NCBI GenBank assembly: GCA_013396635.1
Contig: WBMW01005516.1
Span: 125,561 to 189,560, forward strand
Source of the DNA: Penelope pileata
Lineage: Eukaryota; Chordata; Aves; Galliformes; Cracidae
Length of the DNA stretch: 64,000 bases
Direction of reading: 5' to 3'
Positions 38,055 through 49,858 of the stretch are shown piece by piece. The translations under genes were made by a program, and so were the position numbers. How positions within the stretch are numbered: the stretch's first letter is position 1; the number at the start of each line of letters is the position of its first letter. The notes under the pieces were generated by a model. The model saw nothing but the letters and a program-made list of their open reading frames with translations. It was not told the origin of the DNA and ran no database searches.

Positions 38055-40291
38055 TTCAAGCAGCACTTGCAATTTAGTCGCATCAGAGATCGTTAAAGAC
38101 ATTAAGATTGGAGGCAGCCTGGGCTGCAGTGACCACGCCCTGGATGAGTTTGAGATCTCGAGGAACATGAGCCTGGTGAAGAGTGAGGTCAGGACCCTGA
38201 ACTTTGGGAGACAGAACTTTAGACTGCTTAAGGAATTGTTGTGTGAAATCTCCTGGGAAGACATCCTTAGAGACAAAGAAGTGGAGGAAAGCTGGCTACT
38301 CTTTAAGGATGCCTTACTGAGAGCACAAGAGCTCTCCATCCCTTTGAATAAGAAAGCAGGCATAGGAGGCAGAATACCATCATGGCTTGGCAAGGACCTG
38401 CTGGTCAAACTGAGGGAAAAGAAGGGCATGTACTGGCTGTGGAAACAAGGGCGTGTCACCTGGGGAGAATACAGGGATGCTGTCCAGATTTGCGGAGACG
38501 GGATTAGGAAAGCCAAGGCACAGATGGGACTGAACTTGGTGAGAGATGTTAAAAACAGCAAGAAGGGATTCTATAGGTACGTTGGCCAAAAGAGACAGGC
38601 CAAAGAGAGCATACCTCCTGTGGTAAATGAGAAAGGAGAACTGGCTACAGACGTGGAGAAGGCTAAAATACTCAATGAGTTCTTTGCCTCAGCCTTCACT
38701 GGCAGCCAGGATTCTCATATTTCTTACACCTCTGAACCTCACATCCCTGAACCCCTAGGTGGGAACCAGGGGAGTAAATCCCACATCACTGTAAGGGCAG
38801 AGCAAGTCATGAGACTGGATGTGTACAAGTCTATGGGTCCAGATGACATGCATCCCAGGGTCCTGAAGGAGCCAGCTGATGTGGTTGCCAAGCAGCTCTC
38901 CACTATACTTGAAAAGTCCTGGCTGTTGGGCGAAGTCCCTGGTGACTGGAAAAAGGGAAACAGCACTCCCATTTACAAGAAAGGGAGTAAGGAGAACCTG
39001 GAGAACTACAGGCTGGTAAGCCTCACCTCTGTGCCTGGGAAGATCATGGAACAGATCCCCCTGGAAGACATGTTAAGGCACATGAGGGATGAACAGGTGA
39101 TCTGAGACAGCCAGCATGGCTTTACCAAGGGAAAGTCGTGCCTGATCAATCTGGTGTCCTTCTGTGATGGAGTGATGGCATCAGTGGACAAAGGGAATGC
39201 AACTGATATCACCTATCTGGACTTCTGCAAGGCCTTTGACATGGTCCCCCACCACAGCCATTACTGTGGTAAATGGTTCTATGTCCAGGTGGAAGCCAGT
39301 AATGAGCGGTGTCCCTCAGAAGTCTGTCTTGGGACCTGTGCTCTTTAACATCTTTATCAATGACATTGGTGATGGAATTGAGTGCACCCTCAACAAGTTT
39401 GCTGATGACACCAAGCTGATTGGTGCAGTTGACACAATAGAAGAAAGGGATGCCATCCAGAGGGATCTCAACAAACCCAGAAAGTGGACCCACATGAACC
39501 TAATGAAGTTCAACAAAGCAAAGTGCAAGATTTGAACTTGGGTCAGAGTAATCCCAGATATATATACAGACTGGGAGAAGAACTTGAGAGTAGCCCTGCG
39601 GAGAAGGACATGGGGGTCCTGGTGGATGAAAAACTGAACATGAGTGCTCTTGCAGCTCAGAAGCCCAATGGTATCCTGGGCTGAATCAGAAGACGGGTGG
39701 CCAGCAGGGACAGGGAGGTGATTGTCCCTCTCTACTCTGCCCTCATGAGATCCCACCTGGAGTACTGCATTCAGGTCTGGGGACCCCAGTACAGGAAACA
39801 CGTGGAACTTTTGGAGAGGGTCCAGAGGAGGGCCACAAAGATGATCAGAGGGCTGGAGCACCTCCCCTATGAGGACAGGCTGAGGGAGCTGGGCTTGTTC
39901 AGCCTGGGGAAGAGAAGGCTGTGGGAAGACCTCATTGCAGCCTTCCAGTATTTAAAGGGAGATTATAAATAGGAGGGAAATCAACTTTTTACAAGGGTAG
40001 ATTGTGATGGGACAAGGGGGAGTGGTTTTAAGCTGAAGGAGGGAAGGTTTAGTTTGGACGTCAGGGGGAAGTTCTTTACTGAGAGAGTGGTGAGGTGCTG
40101 GAACAGGCTGCCCAGAGAGGCTGTGGATGCCCCATCCCTGGAGGTGTTTAAAGCCAGGTTGGATGGGGCCCTGGGCAATGTGATCTGGTACTAGATCTGG
40201 AGATTGGTGACCTTTCCTGCAGCAGGGGGGTTGGAACTTGATGATTCTTTGGGGTCCTTTCTAACTCAGGCCATTCTGTGATGATATGATG
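38055..40291 (+). mobile_element. CR1 LINE, 5'-truncated copy of 2.2 kb
   Basis: The copy starts inside the AP-endonuclease part of ORF2 and continues through the reverse transcriptase and the 3' UTR. It ends at a degenerate CCATTCTGTGATGATATGAT tail. A complete avian CR1 is about 4.5 kb, so roughly the 5' half is missing, which is normal for target-primed insertion with incomplete reverse transcription. The 3' UTR keeps the expected GTTTAAAGCCAGGTTGGATG and CAGGGGGGTTGGAACTTGAT blocks. GC content is far above the flanks. It is inactive because of the reading-frame damage described in the next entry. Confidence 0.96.
38061..39972 (+). pseudogene. CR1 ORF2 remnant (endonuclease end plus reverse transcriptase)
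   Basis: The frame is open from the truncation point, with the endonuclease SDHALDEFEI signature just upstream of the ATG at 38167. That ATG is internal and is not a real start. The linker is followed by reverse-transcriptase motifs YKSMGPDDMHPRVL, PIYKKG, HGFTKGKSC and YLDFCKAFDMV. Damage: an in-frame stop at 39103-39105 (V-I-stop-D-S-Q-H-G, probably CGA to TGA by CpG decay); a deletion of about 25-30 codons near 39255 that shifts frame between motif A and motif B; the B motif changed to SGVPQKS; a further frameshift near 39535; and a stop at 39682-39684. FADD (39398-39409) is preserved. The C-terminal part is recognisable to GDYK at 39972. Confidence 0.93.
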
Positions 40292-43200
40292 ATCACATTA
40301 CAGCTCTTATACACTTAGAAAGAGCAGGGTACTAGTCATGAATAATAACCTCCCATATATTATTAAGCAATTTAAATGCTGACTCTGTGGATATATTTCA
40401 TTCAACTACTCTATAGAATAACTGTAACTTTCGCTAATAATCACAGCCACAAATGCTTAGATATTTGTTTACTGTTACCACATTGGAACAGGGAATCACC
40501 ATCTATCTGATCCTTCTGTTTTACTAGAAAGAAGCGTGATGCTGTTGTGTGCTCTGATTATGAGAAATGCAGGAAGTACTAGAAGTTTAAGCATGTTCTT
40601 AAAAGAGGTGTTTCCCTAGCTTAAAATCAGTAAAACCTCTACTTGGAAACATTAAAAGTTGGATATGTCCCCTTTGCTTGTTAATTTTTTCTGTTTGCTT
40701 GCCAATTACATGTATGCGTCTGTGTGAAAGAACATCTTGTCCCTGGCCCTTACAACAAAAGGCCTACAGGGACACTAGTCTCTATAAAAAAAAAAAAAAT
40801 ACTATGTATGGGAAAGGAAGACAACAGGGAGTACTGCTTGATGAAACTTAAAATTCTCAATTTGTAATTCTTTGGCCATATAATCAACTTTCTGGAAATG
40901 TCCCCTAAAATAACAACACATGCTGGTGGCGAAGGCATACCCAGAGATACATTTAACACGAAAGAAGTTTGCAAGGGTTTTGAGGTCTTTAGCTGGAATG
41001 TGTTAGGAAAGTGTTAAGTACTATTTTTTAAAATATAAATTTTATTCTGTGGGAATACATTTGCCTGTTTGGAAACAGCCATATCACATTTATTTATTAT
41101 ATTTCATATACAAAATGAAACATTCACTGTTTCAGGGCCCGACTGCTTACTGTCCTATATCTGCTGCCAGGAAAAATGTCTTCTCAAGCTTGTTTGATTT
41201 TAATGGCCCAGAGGTAAATTCTACCTTCTTTTTGTGAACTAAATGAGGATGAAGGAGAATTTCTATTAGCAGGATGGGATCCCTCTGGTACACAAATCTA
41301 CTTAGGGCTGATGTCAAGCTCACTAGACATCTGCAAACTGATTGCAGGAATATAGCACTTCTCTTGGAATGATCTTACACCTTGATTAGCAGTAGTTTAG
41401 CCCATACTAGTAGAATTTTTTTTTTTTACAGCAAAAAGGTTACTTAAGTGTCCTGTTGCATATAAAAGATCAAAAGGTATTTGGCTATCAAGGTATTTTG
41501 CATGACTACATTCACTTTAATACAGTGAGACTGCCTGGGAGAGCACAAAACTTGAGACTTCTTCATCTCTCTATTGTTATAAGCTTCATCCAAGATAGGC
41601 AAATGCTTCTGAAGGTAAAGGCTGCCAAGTTATTCCATAGGAGAAGACATGAGTTTTTATGCTAGCTTATAACTTAGCACTTTGGTGTGCTGCCTTTTCA
41701 GTACAGACATTTGTGAGCCTGGAAAATCCAGGGCAGAAGTTAGAAGTGCAAAGCTCACTGCCTGTGCAGATCTGCAGTGCAAGCTTTCAACCATGCAGAG
41801 CCGCTTTCCTATACTGGGTTTGACAACCGTTCATTCTTAAAGGCTTTTCAGAAGTCAGGCTGAAGTATATTTCTCAGTCAGTCAACAGCTAGTGAGAAAG
41901 TATCAGAAGCATTAAAACTGCATTTATTTTTCACTGTTCTTTTGTTTTTTAATTACATTTAATTTCTGATGTGGTCTGATGTTTGTACTCTGTTTATTGT
42001 ACATCTCATTATAGATAAGATTATTTAGTTCTTTAAAAAGTTAAAGTCTTTCACATTCTGGCTCTACTACTTACTGTTTTTTGACTTTTAGTTACTGTGA
42101 CTGGGCAATCAGTAAATTTTGGTAGCTTTTCATCATTTGCTTATACTTTGGTATGTGAGAGATTTCTTTCCACATGTGGAAATCATGTTTTTCATGTTCT
42201 GCTTTTTCACCATCCAGTACAAGTTTAATTTCTAACATCACAACAGGCAATGTATAGTGTTAGACTAAATAACTGGATAACTTAACCATTCTTCTCATGC
42301 TAAGTGCTCTGCCTTCTATTCTTGACATTCACAATTTTGGCTTGTCTTTAACTGGCAAAACTAAATTATCTCTATCACTACTGAATCTCAAGCCTGTATT
42401 AATTTATTTTAAGTACCAATAACTCTTAAAAGTTTGGATCTAAATCTTCAGGTTTAAAGTCATTTTGTAGTTTGTGACCTCCTGAAAAGCGAGGTGACAA
42501 GCCAAATTCTGCTGTCATCCAGAATATACTTCAGCAAGTCTTTTAACCACATTTGTCCCAAACATGTGACTTGGTCCCTGGTCACAAGCTGGTTTCAAAC
42601 TAGCTTGCTGAGATGCAGCTTTAAGCTCTGTAGCTTAAAAAGGAAATCCACTGTCTTTATTCAATTTCTACCCATTCTTCTGTTCTACTGTATAGATTTT
42701 GTATGTGTATTCATCCACATCTGCATGCAGACATGCATGCTTCTTTGGAAAGAAACTTTAGTTTTACTTGAATATTACTTTTGTTTCTAAACATTGGGCC
42801 AAGTCATTAAACAAATATGAATAAAGAAGCTGGTTTAATATTAATTAAACAAACAAACAAACAAAACAGATTCTGGTCTTGATAATCAGATAGTCTTAGC
42901 CTATATGTTGGAGAAGTGTCCACAACAAAATCTTTCTTCTTTCCATAAAAACAGATCATCATAATAATAAATTTGTTACTTCATTTATTTCAAGGAAATT
43001 AAATAAATTTTGGAAGTTTCTCAGACAAAATCTTTCCTCATAAACATTAACCATAAGCCCAACACACTTCAAAGATAAAAGAAACTAATGATTTCCCCAA
43101 GTCTACCTCTTCTCTTGCATGTACTTTCTAACCAATACCCACAAAAAGTAATAAGAATTGGTTTAAAAGACATCATTCAACATCATATGAAGCTCTTTCC

Positions 43201-45592
43201 TAACATCAAAATTTCATTCAGCCTGTAATTGTGGTAAATATTTCTCTCCCCTTCTGCTCCCTCCCTTCTCTAAACCTTGGGTGTTTTCTATGATTCTGTG
43301 TCATTGTGAGGTAAAATGTCAATATGTGTAATGACACAGCACAGTGAAAACACATTTTAATATTCATGTAAACTCATGTAATTGTAAATTAGGCTGTGCC
43401 ACCCGCTATCATAACATACTTCATGTGAAAAGATGCTAAATTTACTTGACCTACTTTCATCTTCATGTTTAGGAAACAGGGTATAAGAAGTAAACAAAGT
43501 AGTTGTGCCTCATGCAGGAGATGATTATTGTTTGAATTTATGATTCATGCCTTGAGCAAGATTTTGTTTGTGGCCTCATTTGCAACCATAATTTACAACT
43601 TTACTAGGGATATATTGTGTATTTGGGAGGCTATATATTAGGCATGCTTTGTACTGGAACAGTTTTCTAGCTCTGGGTGTAGTATTTTCTATGGTTTTTT
43701 AGCTATAAAATTTCTTGGCATAACATTTATTGTAGCAAATATGGATTTTTTTTTTTTTTAAATTGCAATTTCCCTTAGGAATGTCCTATTGTATTTACAT
43801 CAATGCTCTTATTACAGCTAAATCTAACACATATTTAAAGAAGTTGTTAATTCTACAAACAAGTCACAAATGCAAGCGGAATTTTTTTCAGTATTTTCTA
43901 ATCACAGTGTTCATCATTTAATAGCTACTGTCTCATTTTAATTAATCTGCATTTTTTAGCCTAGTCTAACTGATATAGCTTCTATCTGAATCTTTCTGGT
44001 GTCTAACAAAATCATGTTTTCTGATAAGGTTGATAATTACAGAATTATAATATTATTTGGTAAATTAGGTTGAATGAGTTCAGGTCTATTAGACTAAGAT
44101 CTCTCAAGGGTGATGTTCTGGTGAGAAACTTAAAAAAAGATTGGGCAGCATAATAGGCTGCCTACTATGTGCAGAGTATAATCATGCACTGCAAACAAAT
44201 GGTCATTACAAAATGAACTTTTCTATCTTTAATGTTTATGAATCTATTATTCTCCTTGGATCACTGATTTACTGCGACATTCCCATGAGCCGTCAGAAAA
44301 GTCATAACCACTAGAATCATGGATGATATGCCTGATCTTTATTCTCTTTGTAATGCATGCTTCTTTCCAAATCCAGACTGTTTAAAGATAAGATCTATTT
44401 TTGAGTCATAGAAATACTGTACAAAGCCTTAGGTAATAGGAGTGCAGTAATTTCACCTTTGTATTTTGTCTTTCTAAAGGCAGAAATTTCTACCCATACC
44501 ATGAAAGACAGTTTTTTTGCATTATCTGAAGTATATCCTTAGAAATCTGTGCTTCTGGAAGACTGCATACAGATCCTGCCATTTTTAGCACAAAGACACA
44601 AGATCTTCCTGGGCTTCCCGGGCTCACTGTCTTCCCCAACATATACTTCCTAAAGGAACAGTAGGCAGGAGCTGACATCGGACTCCTTGTCTTTGCCTGG
44701 GTCAAAGGAGTGAAATGTAATAGCAATAAATTGTGTTTATATCCATAGATCTGTTAGCTCAATCACCATTCATACATTTCTTTCATTCTGCTACATTTAT
44801 GGACTTTCAACTTCATAAAATGCTTAGAAATGCTGCTGACATGGAGCCTGAGAAGAATGTGGCAAGGATCCTTATATGCCATTTCATCTTCTGCTCTCTT
44901 TAATACCCAGACAAAAAGAAGAGCATTCAGTATCTAATGGGAAGGGAAGATTCTTTGTACTCATTCCAGTCATCCACTCCATTGCCATGGCACCACACTT
45001 GATGGTAATGAATGAACTGATGGCCCTACTTACTTTTCTCAGGGAATTCTAGGATTAACTAATTTACTCACTTTCACTATCTTCCTAAAGAGAACTAAGA
45101 AACAGCAAGAAAAATTCTACAGCTGTTTTTGTCTGAACAGACTCATGCTACTCAAAGACAATGATACATGAGTGAGTGTAGTTTTATTGACTAGATTTAA
45201 AGTCTTAAGGAGTATGCCAAGTCAGTTTTCAAAGACAGAATCATTTCACCTACTTGTGAGAGGTAAAATTCAAGAATATTAAAAGGGAGAAAATTACTGA
45301 ATGATAGGGAGCTGCCATCATAATATGTGCTGCTTAGTGCTTGAACATTGTAACTGTCAAGCTGATTCTATTAAGAAAAAGGGAGTAATTTAACATTATT
45401 TAATATTCACAATATGCACATATTGAATAGAAGCGTATGTAGAATATAAGGCCCTATTTCAGCATAAATGAAATTTTAATCACAGGAGTATTCCTATTGA
45501 TTTTAATAGGATAACTTTTATTCTCACATTTATGCATGTGCATATTAAATAAGAAGCTACTAATGAATATGTTTAAAAATGTTTAAAAATAA
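40292..45592. other. AT-rich non-coding stretch between two CR1 copies
   Basis: No gene was recognised. A-run at 40788-40799, T-runs near 41418 and 43747-43760, and a short (AAAC)n near 42848-42864. Open frames reach 98 codons (42494-42790) without motifs. Confidence 0.6.
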
Positions 45593-46976
45593 CCGTTGGG
45601 AAACTACAGGCCAGTCAGCCTCACCTCTGTCCCTGGAAAGGTGATGGAACAGCTTATTCTGGATGCCATCTTCAAGCAATTGGAAGAGAAGAAGGTTATC
45701 AGGAGCAGTCAGCATGGATTCACCAAGGGGAAATCATGCTTGACCAACCTGGTAGCCTTCCATGATGACATCACAGGCTGGGTAGATGTGGGGAGAGCAG
45801 TGGATGTCATCTACCTTGATTTCAGCAAGGCTTTTGACACTGTCTCTCATGACATCCTGATAATGAAGCTGAGGAAGTGTGGGATAGATGAGTGGACGGT
45901 GAGGTGGGTTGAGAACTGGCTGACTGGCAGAGTTCAGAGGGTAGTGATCAGCGGCACAGAGTCCAGCTGGAGGCCTGTAACTAGCGGTGTTCCCCAGGGG
46001 TCGGTGCTGGGTCCGGTCTTGTTCAATATCTTCATCAATGACCTTGATGAGGGGATAGTGTCCACCCTCAGCAAGTTCGCTGAAGATACAAAGCTGGGAG
46101 GAGTGGCTGACACGCCAGAAGGCTGTGCTGCCATTCAGCAAGACCTGGACAGGCTGGAGAGTTGGGCAGAGAAGAACCTGATGAGATTTAACAAAAGCAA
46201 GTATAGTCTTGCACCTGGGGAGGAATAATTGCATGCACCAGTACAGGTTGGGGGATGACCTGTTGGAGAGGAGCTCTGAGGAGAGGGACCTGGGGGTCCT
46301 GGTGGACAACAGGTTGGCCATGAGCCAGCAGTGTGCCCTGATGTCCAAGGAGGCCAATGGGATCCTGGGGTTCATTAAAAAGAGCATTGCCAGCAGGTCG
46401 AGGGAGGTGATCCTCCCCCTCTACTCTGCCCTGGTCAGGCCTCAGCTGGAGTACTGTATCCAGTTCTGGGCTCCCCTGTATAAAAAAGACCAGGACCTCC
46501 TGGAAAGAGTCCAGTGGAGGGCCACAAAGATGATAAAGGGCCTGGAGCATCCCCCTTATGAGGAGAGCCTCGGTAATCTGGGCCTGTTCAGCCTGGAGAA
46601 AAGGCGGCTGAGAGGGGATCTTACCAATGTCTACAAATATCTGAAGTGCAGGAGGCAAATGGACATGGGGAATCTCTTTACAGTGGTGTTTAGGGGCAGG
46701 ACAAAGGGAAAGGGACTAAAACTGGAGCATAGGAAGTTCCACACCAACATGTGGAAGAATTTGCAGGAATGAACATGTGGAATTCACAGTGCAGGTGACG
46801 GAGCACTGGAATAGGCTGCCCAGGGAGGCTGTGGAGTCTCCTTCCCTGGAGATATTCAAGACCCATCTGGACACCTACCTGTGCGATCTGCACTAGGGAA
46901 CCTGCTTTGGCAGGGGGGTTGGATTCGATGATCTCTCGAGGTCCCTTCCAATCCCTACAATTCTGTGATTCTGTGA
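45593..46976 (+). mobile_element. CR1 LINE, 5'-truncated copy of 1.4 kb
   Basis: The insertion begins abruptly inside the reverse-transcriptase region (GGGAAACTACAGGCC), after a flank carrying a TGTTTAAAAA direct repeat. It ends with the 3' UTR blocks GGGGGGTTGGATTCGATGAT and CTACAATTCTGTGATTCTGT. It is less decayed than the 38-kb copy and keeps a 210-codon open frame, so it is probably younger. Both lie on the plus strand 5.3 kb apart but begin at different points and differ in sequence, so they are independent insertions, not a segmental duplication. Confidence 0.96.
45596..46770 (+). pseudogene. CR1 ORF2 reverse-transcriptase remnant
   Basis: There is no ATG start; the frame is simply open from the truncation. 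Motifs in order are NYRPVSLTSVPGKVMEQ, HGFTKGKSCLTNL, IYLDFSKAFDTVSHD (motif A aspartate present), SGVPQGSVLGPVLFNIFIND (motif B) and FAEDTKLGG (motif C). Motif C should read FADD. The first catalytic aspartate is replaced by glutamate at codon 46082-46084 (GAA), which should abolish or cripple polymerisation. A single frameshift near 46200 separates the first frame (stop at 46226-46228) from the second (46209-46772). The second carries the thumb and C-terminal part: LGVLVDNRLAMS, PLYSALVRPQLEYC, RATKMIKGLEH. Confidence 0.94.
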
Positions 46977-47904
46977 ACCTTGATATTACTTCCACAAAAA
47001 CATAAAAGAATAACTTCCAGCTTTCTTAAATGCTTCCTGCTCACCTTGTGGAACTGATCCTCCAGTCCACATTGTCTACAAAAATCTATTTTATTCTGTT
47101 TGCTATATAAGGTCCTTTGCTTTGGTATGAGTTGTTCAAAAAATAAATGACAGCAAAATTTAGTTTAGTTAGCATTTTTCCCGAGTACTGTAGGTTTCAT
47201 ACTGCTGTAGAAATAAGTGCTTAGATGGGACGGAAGGAAGATTTAGGAAACTGTAGAAATGACTACTTGGTAGATTCATGTTTGACATGTACAAATAGAA
47301 AGAAAACATTGGCTTGAGGATGTGATATGGGAGGAAGGCCTGAAGTAAAGCAGCCAGCATAAATCACAGGAACTTAAAATGCCTTCCATGGTCTTCCTGA
47401 GTTTTCTTCTCAGACTTCTGTCTCAGGTCTCATCTTCATACTACAGTCACAGGGTTGACTACACACTGGTCACCTTCCCTCCTTCTCTTTGGAAGTGGAA
47501 GCCCAAAGCACAAGGGCTGTTTGCTGCAGCAATGGAGGGTAACTCCGGGCCCCTTTCCTTCCATGTTGTTTCTCCTGTCCTCTCAACAGATGCTAACTTT
47601 TAAGGATCTCACCTGGAAAGGCAAATAATATCTCGATTTAAGTTGGTGTTCTGGTACAATACATGAGGAATGCTGTTTGCTTTGATAGGGTGCTCCAAAA
47701 AACTTCAGGTTCTCCAAGGAGCCAGTAGCTTAAAGGGTGTCAGAAATCCTACTTCTTTTCTGAAGCAGGGTGCCACCACCATTTCTGTCCACTTTGAATT
47801 CTTTCAGGGTGCTGCTTCTGCATTTTATTCAGCAATTGTGATGTAGAATGCAAAACTAGTTCTGAGAGTAGGAAAATGTACCTGGGATTTGCTCACGTCT
47901 CTGT
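46977..47904. other. Non-coding stretch
   Basis: Nothing recognisable. Only short random open frames. Confidence 0.6.
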
Positions 47905-48160
47905 GATCATAGAATCATAGAATCACAGAAACACTAGGTTGGAAAGGACCTACAAGATCATCTAGTCCAATCGTCCTCCTATCACCATCACTACCCACTA
48001 AGCTACTAAATCATATCCCTTAGCACCTCATCCAAATGCTTCTTGAACAGCGCCAGGGACGGTGACTCCACCACCTCCCTAGGCAGGCCATTCCAGTGCC
48101 TGATCACTCTTTCGGAGAAAAAGTTTTTCCTTATATCTAATCTAAATTTTCCCTGGCGAA
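47905..48160 (-). repeat. CR1 LINE 3' fragment
   Basis: On the plus strand ATCATAGAATCATAGAATCA begins the reversed CR1 tail. It continues with GGTTGGAAAGGACC, GATCATCTAGTCCAATCGTC, the GGTGACTCCACCACCTCCCT block and TTCCAGTGCCTGATCACTCT. This is a different CR1 subfamily from the other tails in the window, as judged from its 3' UTR sequence. It breaks off inside TTTTCCCTGGCGAAATTT, where an inverted duplication begins. Confidence 0.95.
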
Positions 48161-48211
48161 ATTTAGATTAGATATCTAATCTAAGTTAGATATCTAATCT
48201 AAATTTCCCTG
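48134..48211. repeat. Nested inverted and direct repeat at the end of the CR1 fragment
   Basis: TATCTAATCTAAATTT (48134-48149) is followed after nine bases by its exact reverse complement (48159-48174). A perfect 22-bp palindrome centred at 48173/48174 follows (48163-48184). TATCTAATCTAAATTTCCCT then reappears in direct orientation at 48191-48210. The order is forward, inverted, forward. That pattern is typical of template switching during replication or repair, not of a transposon end. Confidence 0.95.
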
Positions 48212-49356
48212 ATCTTAAGCTAGCCCCTGACTTCAGGGATAACATCCCACCTCATGTCCTCCATGAGGACACTAATTCATTTTTTTTTATTTTCTGTAAA
48301 ATAGTACAGCATTGGCATATTAGGTGAGGAATGTTTTTTTGTCTTTGTTTTAGTTTTTTGTTTAAAATAAGAGAAGTAAAACAATTAATGAACTACTTTC
48401 CTCCAGCTGGCTGAACTACCTTCTTAGTCAGGACTGTGGGACCGAAAAGGGAGCAAGCTCCCCAGGAGTGACAATAAAATAGCAATATTGATCTATTATA
48501 TAAAAATTTATGTTGCGTAAATGGAAACACCAAAGCCAATTGTAGATGGAAATACATGTGTTTATTTCCAAATTGATTTTAGGAATTATTTTCGGAATTA
48601 TTAGGAATTATTTTTCTAGACTATTTGTGATGTTTTAGTAGTAAATGTTGATATTTGGACAGCATCATGAAGGCATTAGGTCTAATCACCCATGTTTCTC
48701 CCATAGCCTAAGAAAATTATGCCAATATTTTACAAAGGACAGGTCTAAATATCTGCAACTGCACTGTAAATTTTTGATTTCAGTATTTTCAATGTTGCTG
48801 CCTTTACATAATTACCCTAATGTGGGGGAAAAAAGAGGGATATCATGCTCCATTGCTCCTTGTGTGCACTTTAAGGGAAAAAAAAATCTTTCTATAAAAG
48901 ACTACTTAGCTTTAATTGAGCAAAAGAATTCATATGGACTTGCAGTTCATAATTTCTGTAGACAGGTTCAGTTGCTGTGTGATAGTCCTAATTAAATTAT
49001 ATAAAGCATTGAACTAGATAAACCAAATTAGCTGTTCCATCAGTTCACCAGGTGAATCAACTATGTGGAGGAGTCTGAATTTGTTCAAACATTCCTGCTC
49101 CTTTTTTACTGTTTATTTACTGTTGTGTGTGTCACACGAAACTCTGAGGAGCTGATGTTGTCACTTTTGGTCTATAGGTGGCAGCATTGTAAGGTTTGTA
49201 GCTCCTGAGGCTTCACTGAAGATTTTTATCATGTCTTCAAACCTCCCCCACTCACCCACGCTATGTGATCAGGGCTGAGTTAACATCATTACATACTCAT
49301 GTCAGGTAAAATAAAATGAAATGAAATGTTCAGCCAAAAAATATGCTCATTTTGAG
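48212..49356. other. Non-coding stretch
   Basis: No gene was recognised. The 116-codon plus-strand frame at 48645-48995 lacks motifs. A GGAATTATT motif occurs three times near 48589-48620. Confidence 0.55.
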
Positions 49357-49429
49357 TTTTCCCTTCCCTTCCCTTCCCTTCCCACACCTTCCCCAACCTT
49401 CCCAACACTTCCCTCCCNTTTCTTCTTTC
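49357..49429. repeat. (CCCTT)n pyrimidine repeat with one unresolved base
   Basis: Four to five perfect CCCTT units are followed by degenerate CCTTCCC sequence. Position 49418 is N. The strand is almost pure pyrimidine for about 70 bases. Confidence 0.93.
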
Positions 49430-49756
49430 TCTTTAGCTTGTCAGTGACTCTTTGTGGTTCTACCCAAATGCAAACTATGACCTTAAGAAGCAGTGAATAA
49501 ATTTATCAATTCAAATTTTTCACCATTAGTATCATTGCTGCTTTATGTCACCTTATACTGTGAAAGTTAATGTCACTTTAGTGTATGCTCAGGAGCATAA
49601 ACATGAAATTTGAAGAGCTGAGAATTTGAATATCTAAAGCATATTTCTCAATAGATAAGTAGATTCCTAGTCTTTAATTCATAAATCTTTTAAAATAGTT
49701 TCTCAGTATTTTGTTAATGTTAGTTAGTAGGTGTTTATGTAATTTTCTGCATTTAA
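49430..49756. other. Non-coding stretch between pyrimidine tracts
   Basis: Nothing recognisable. Confidence 0.6.
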
Positions 49757-49858
49757 ATCTTCTCTCCTCTCCCTCTCCTCTCCTCTCCTTTTCCTCTCCT
49801 CTCCTTTTCCTCTCCTCTGCTCTCCTCTGCTCTCCTCTGCTCTCTTCCTTTTTCTTTC
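49757..49858. repeat. (TCTCC)n / (CTCTCCTCTG)n pyrimidine repeat
   Basis: About 95 bases of nested CT-rich repeats. They begin as TCTCC-type units, pass through two TCTCCTCTCCTTTTCC blocks and end with three CTCTCCTCTG units. The higher-order nesting indicates several rounds of slippage or unequal exchange. Confidence 0.93.

Noticed and set aside
38040..38561. 173-codon minus-strand open frame
   Set aside because: It is antisense to the CR1 ORF2 remnant, which has clear endonuclease and reverse-transcriptase motifs on the plus strand.
45734..46658. Minus-strand open frames of 217 and 156 codons
   Set aside because: Both are antisense to the CR1 reverse transcriptase. GC-rich LINE sequence gives long antisense frames by chance.
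49172..49190. CTCF-like core TATAGGTGGCAGCA
   Set aside because: The AGGTGGCAG half fits, but the CCA part of the motif is missing. One partial match in 64 kb is expected by chance.
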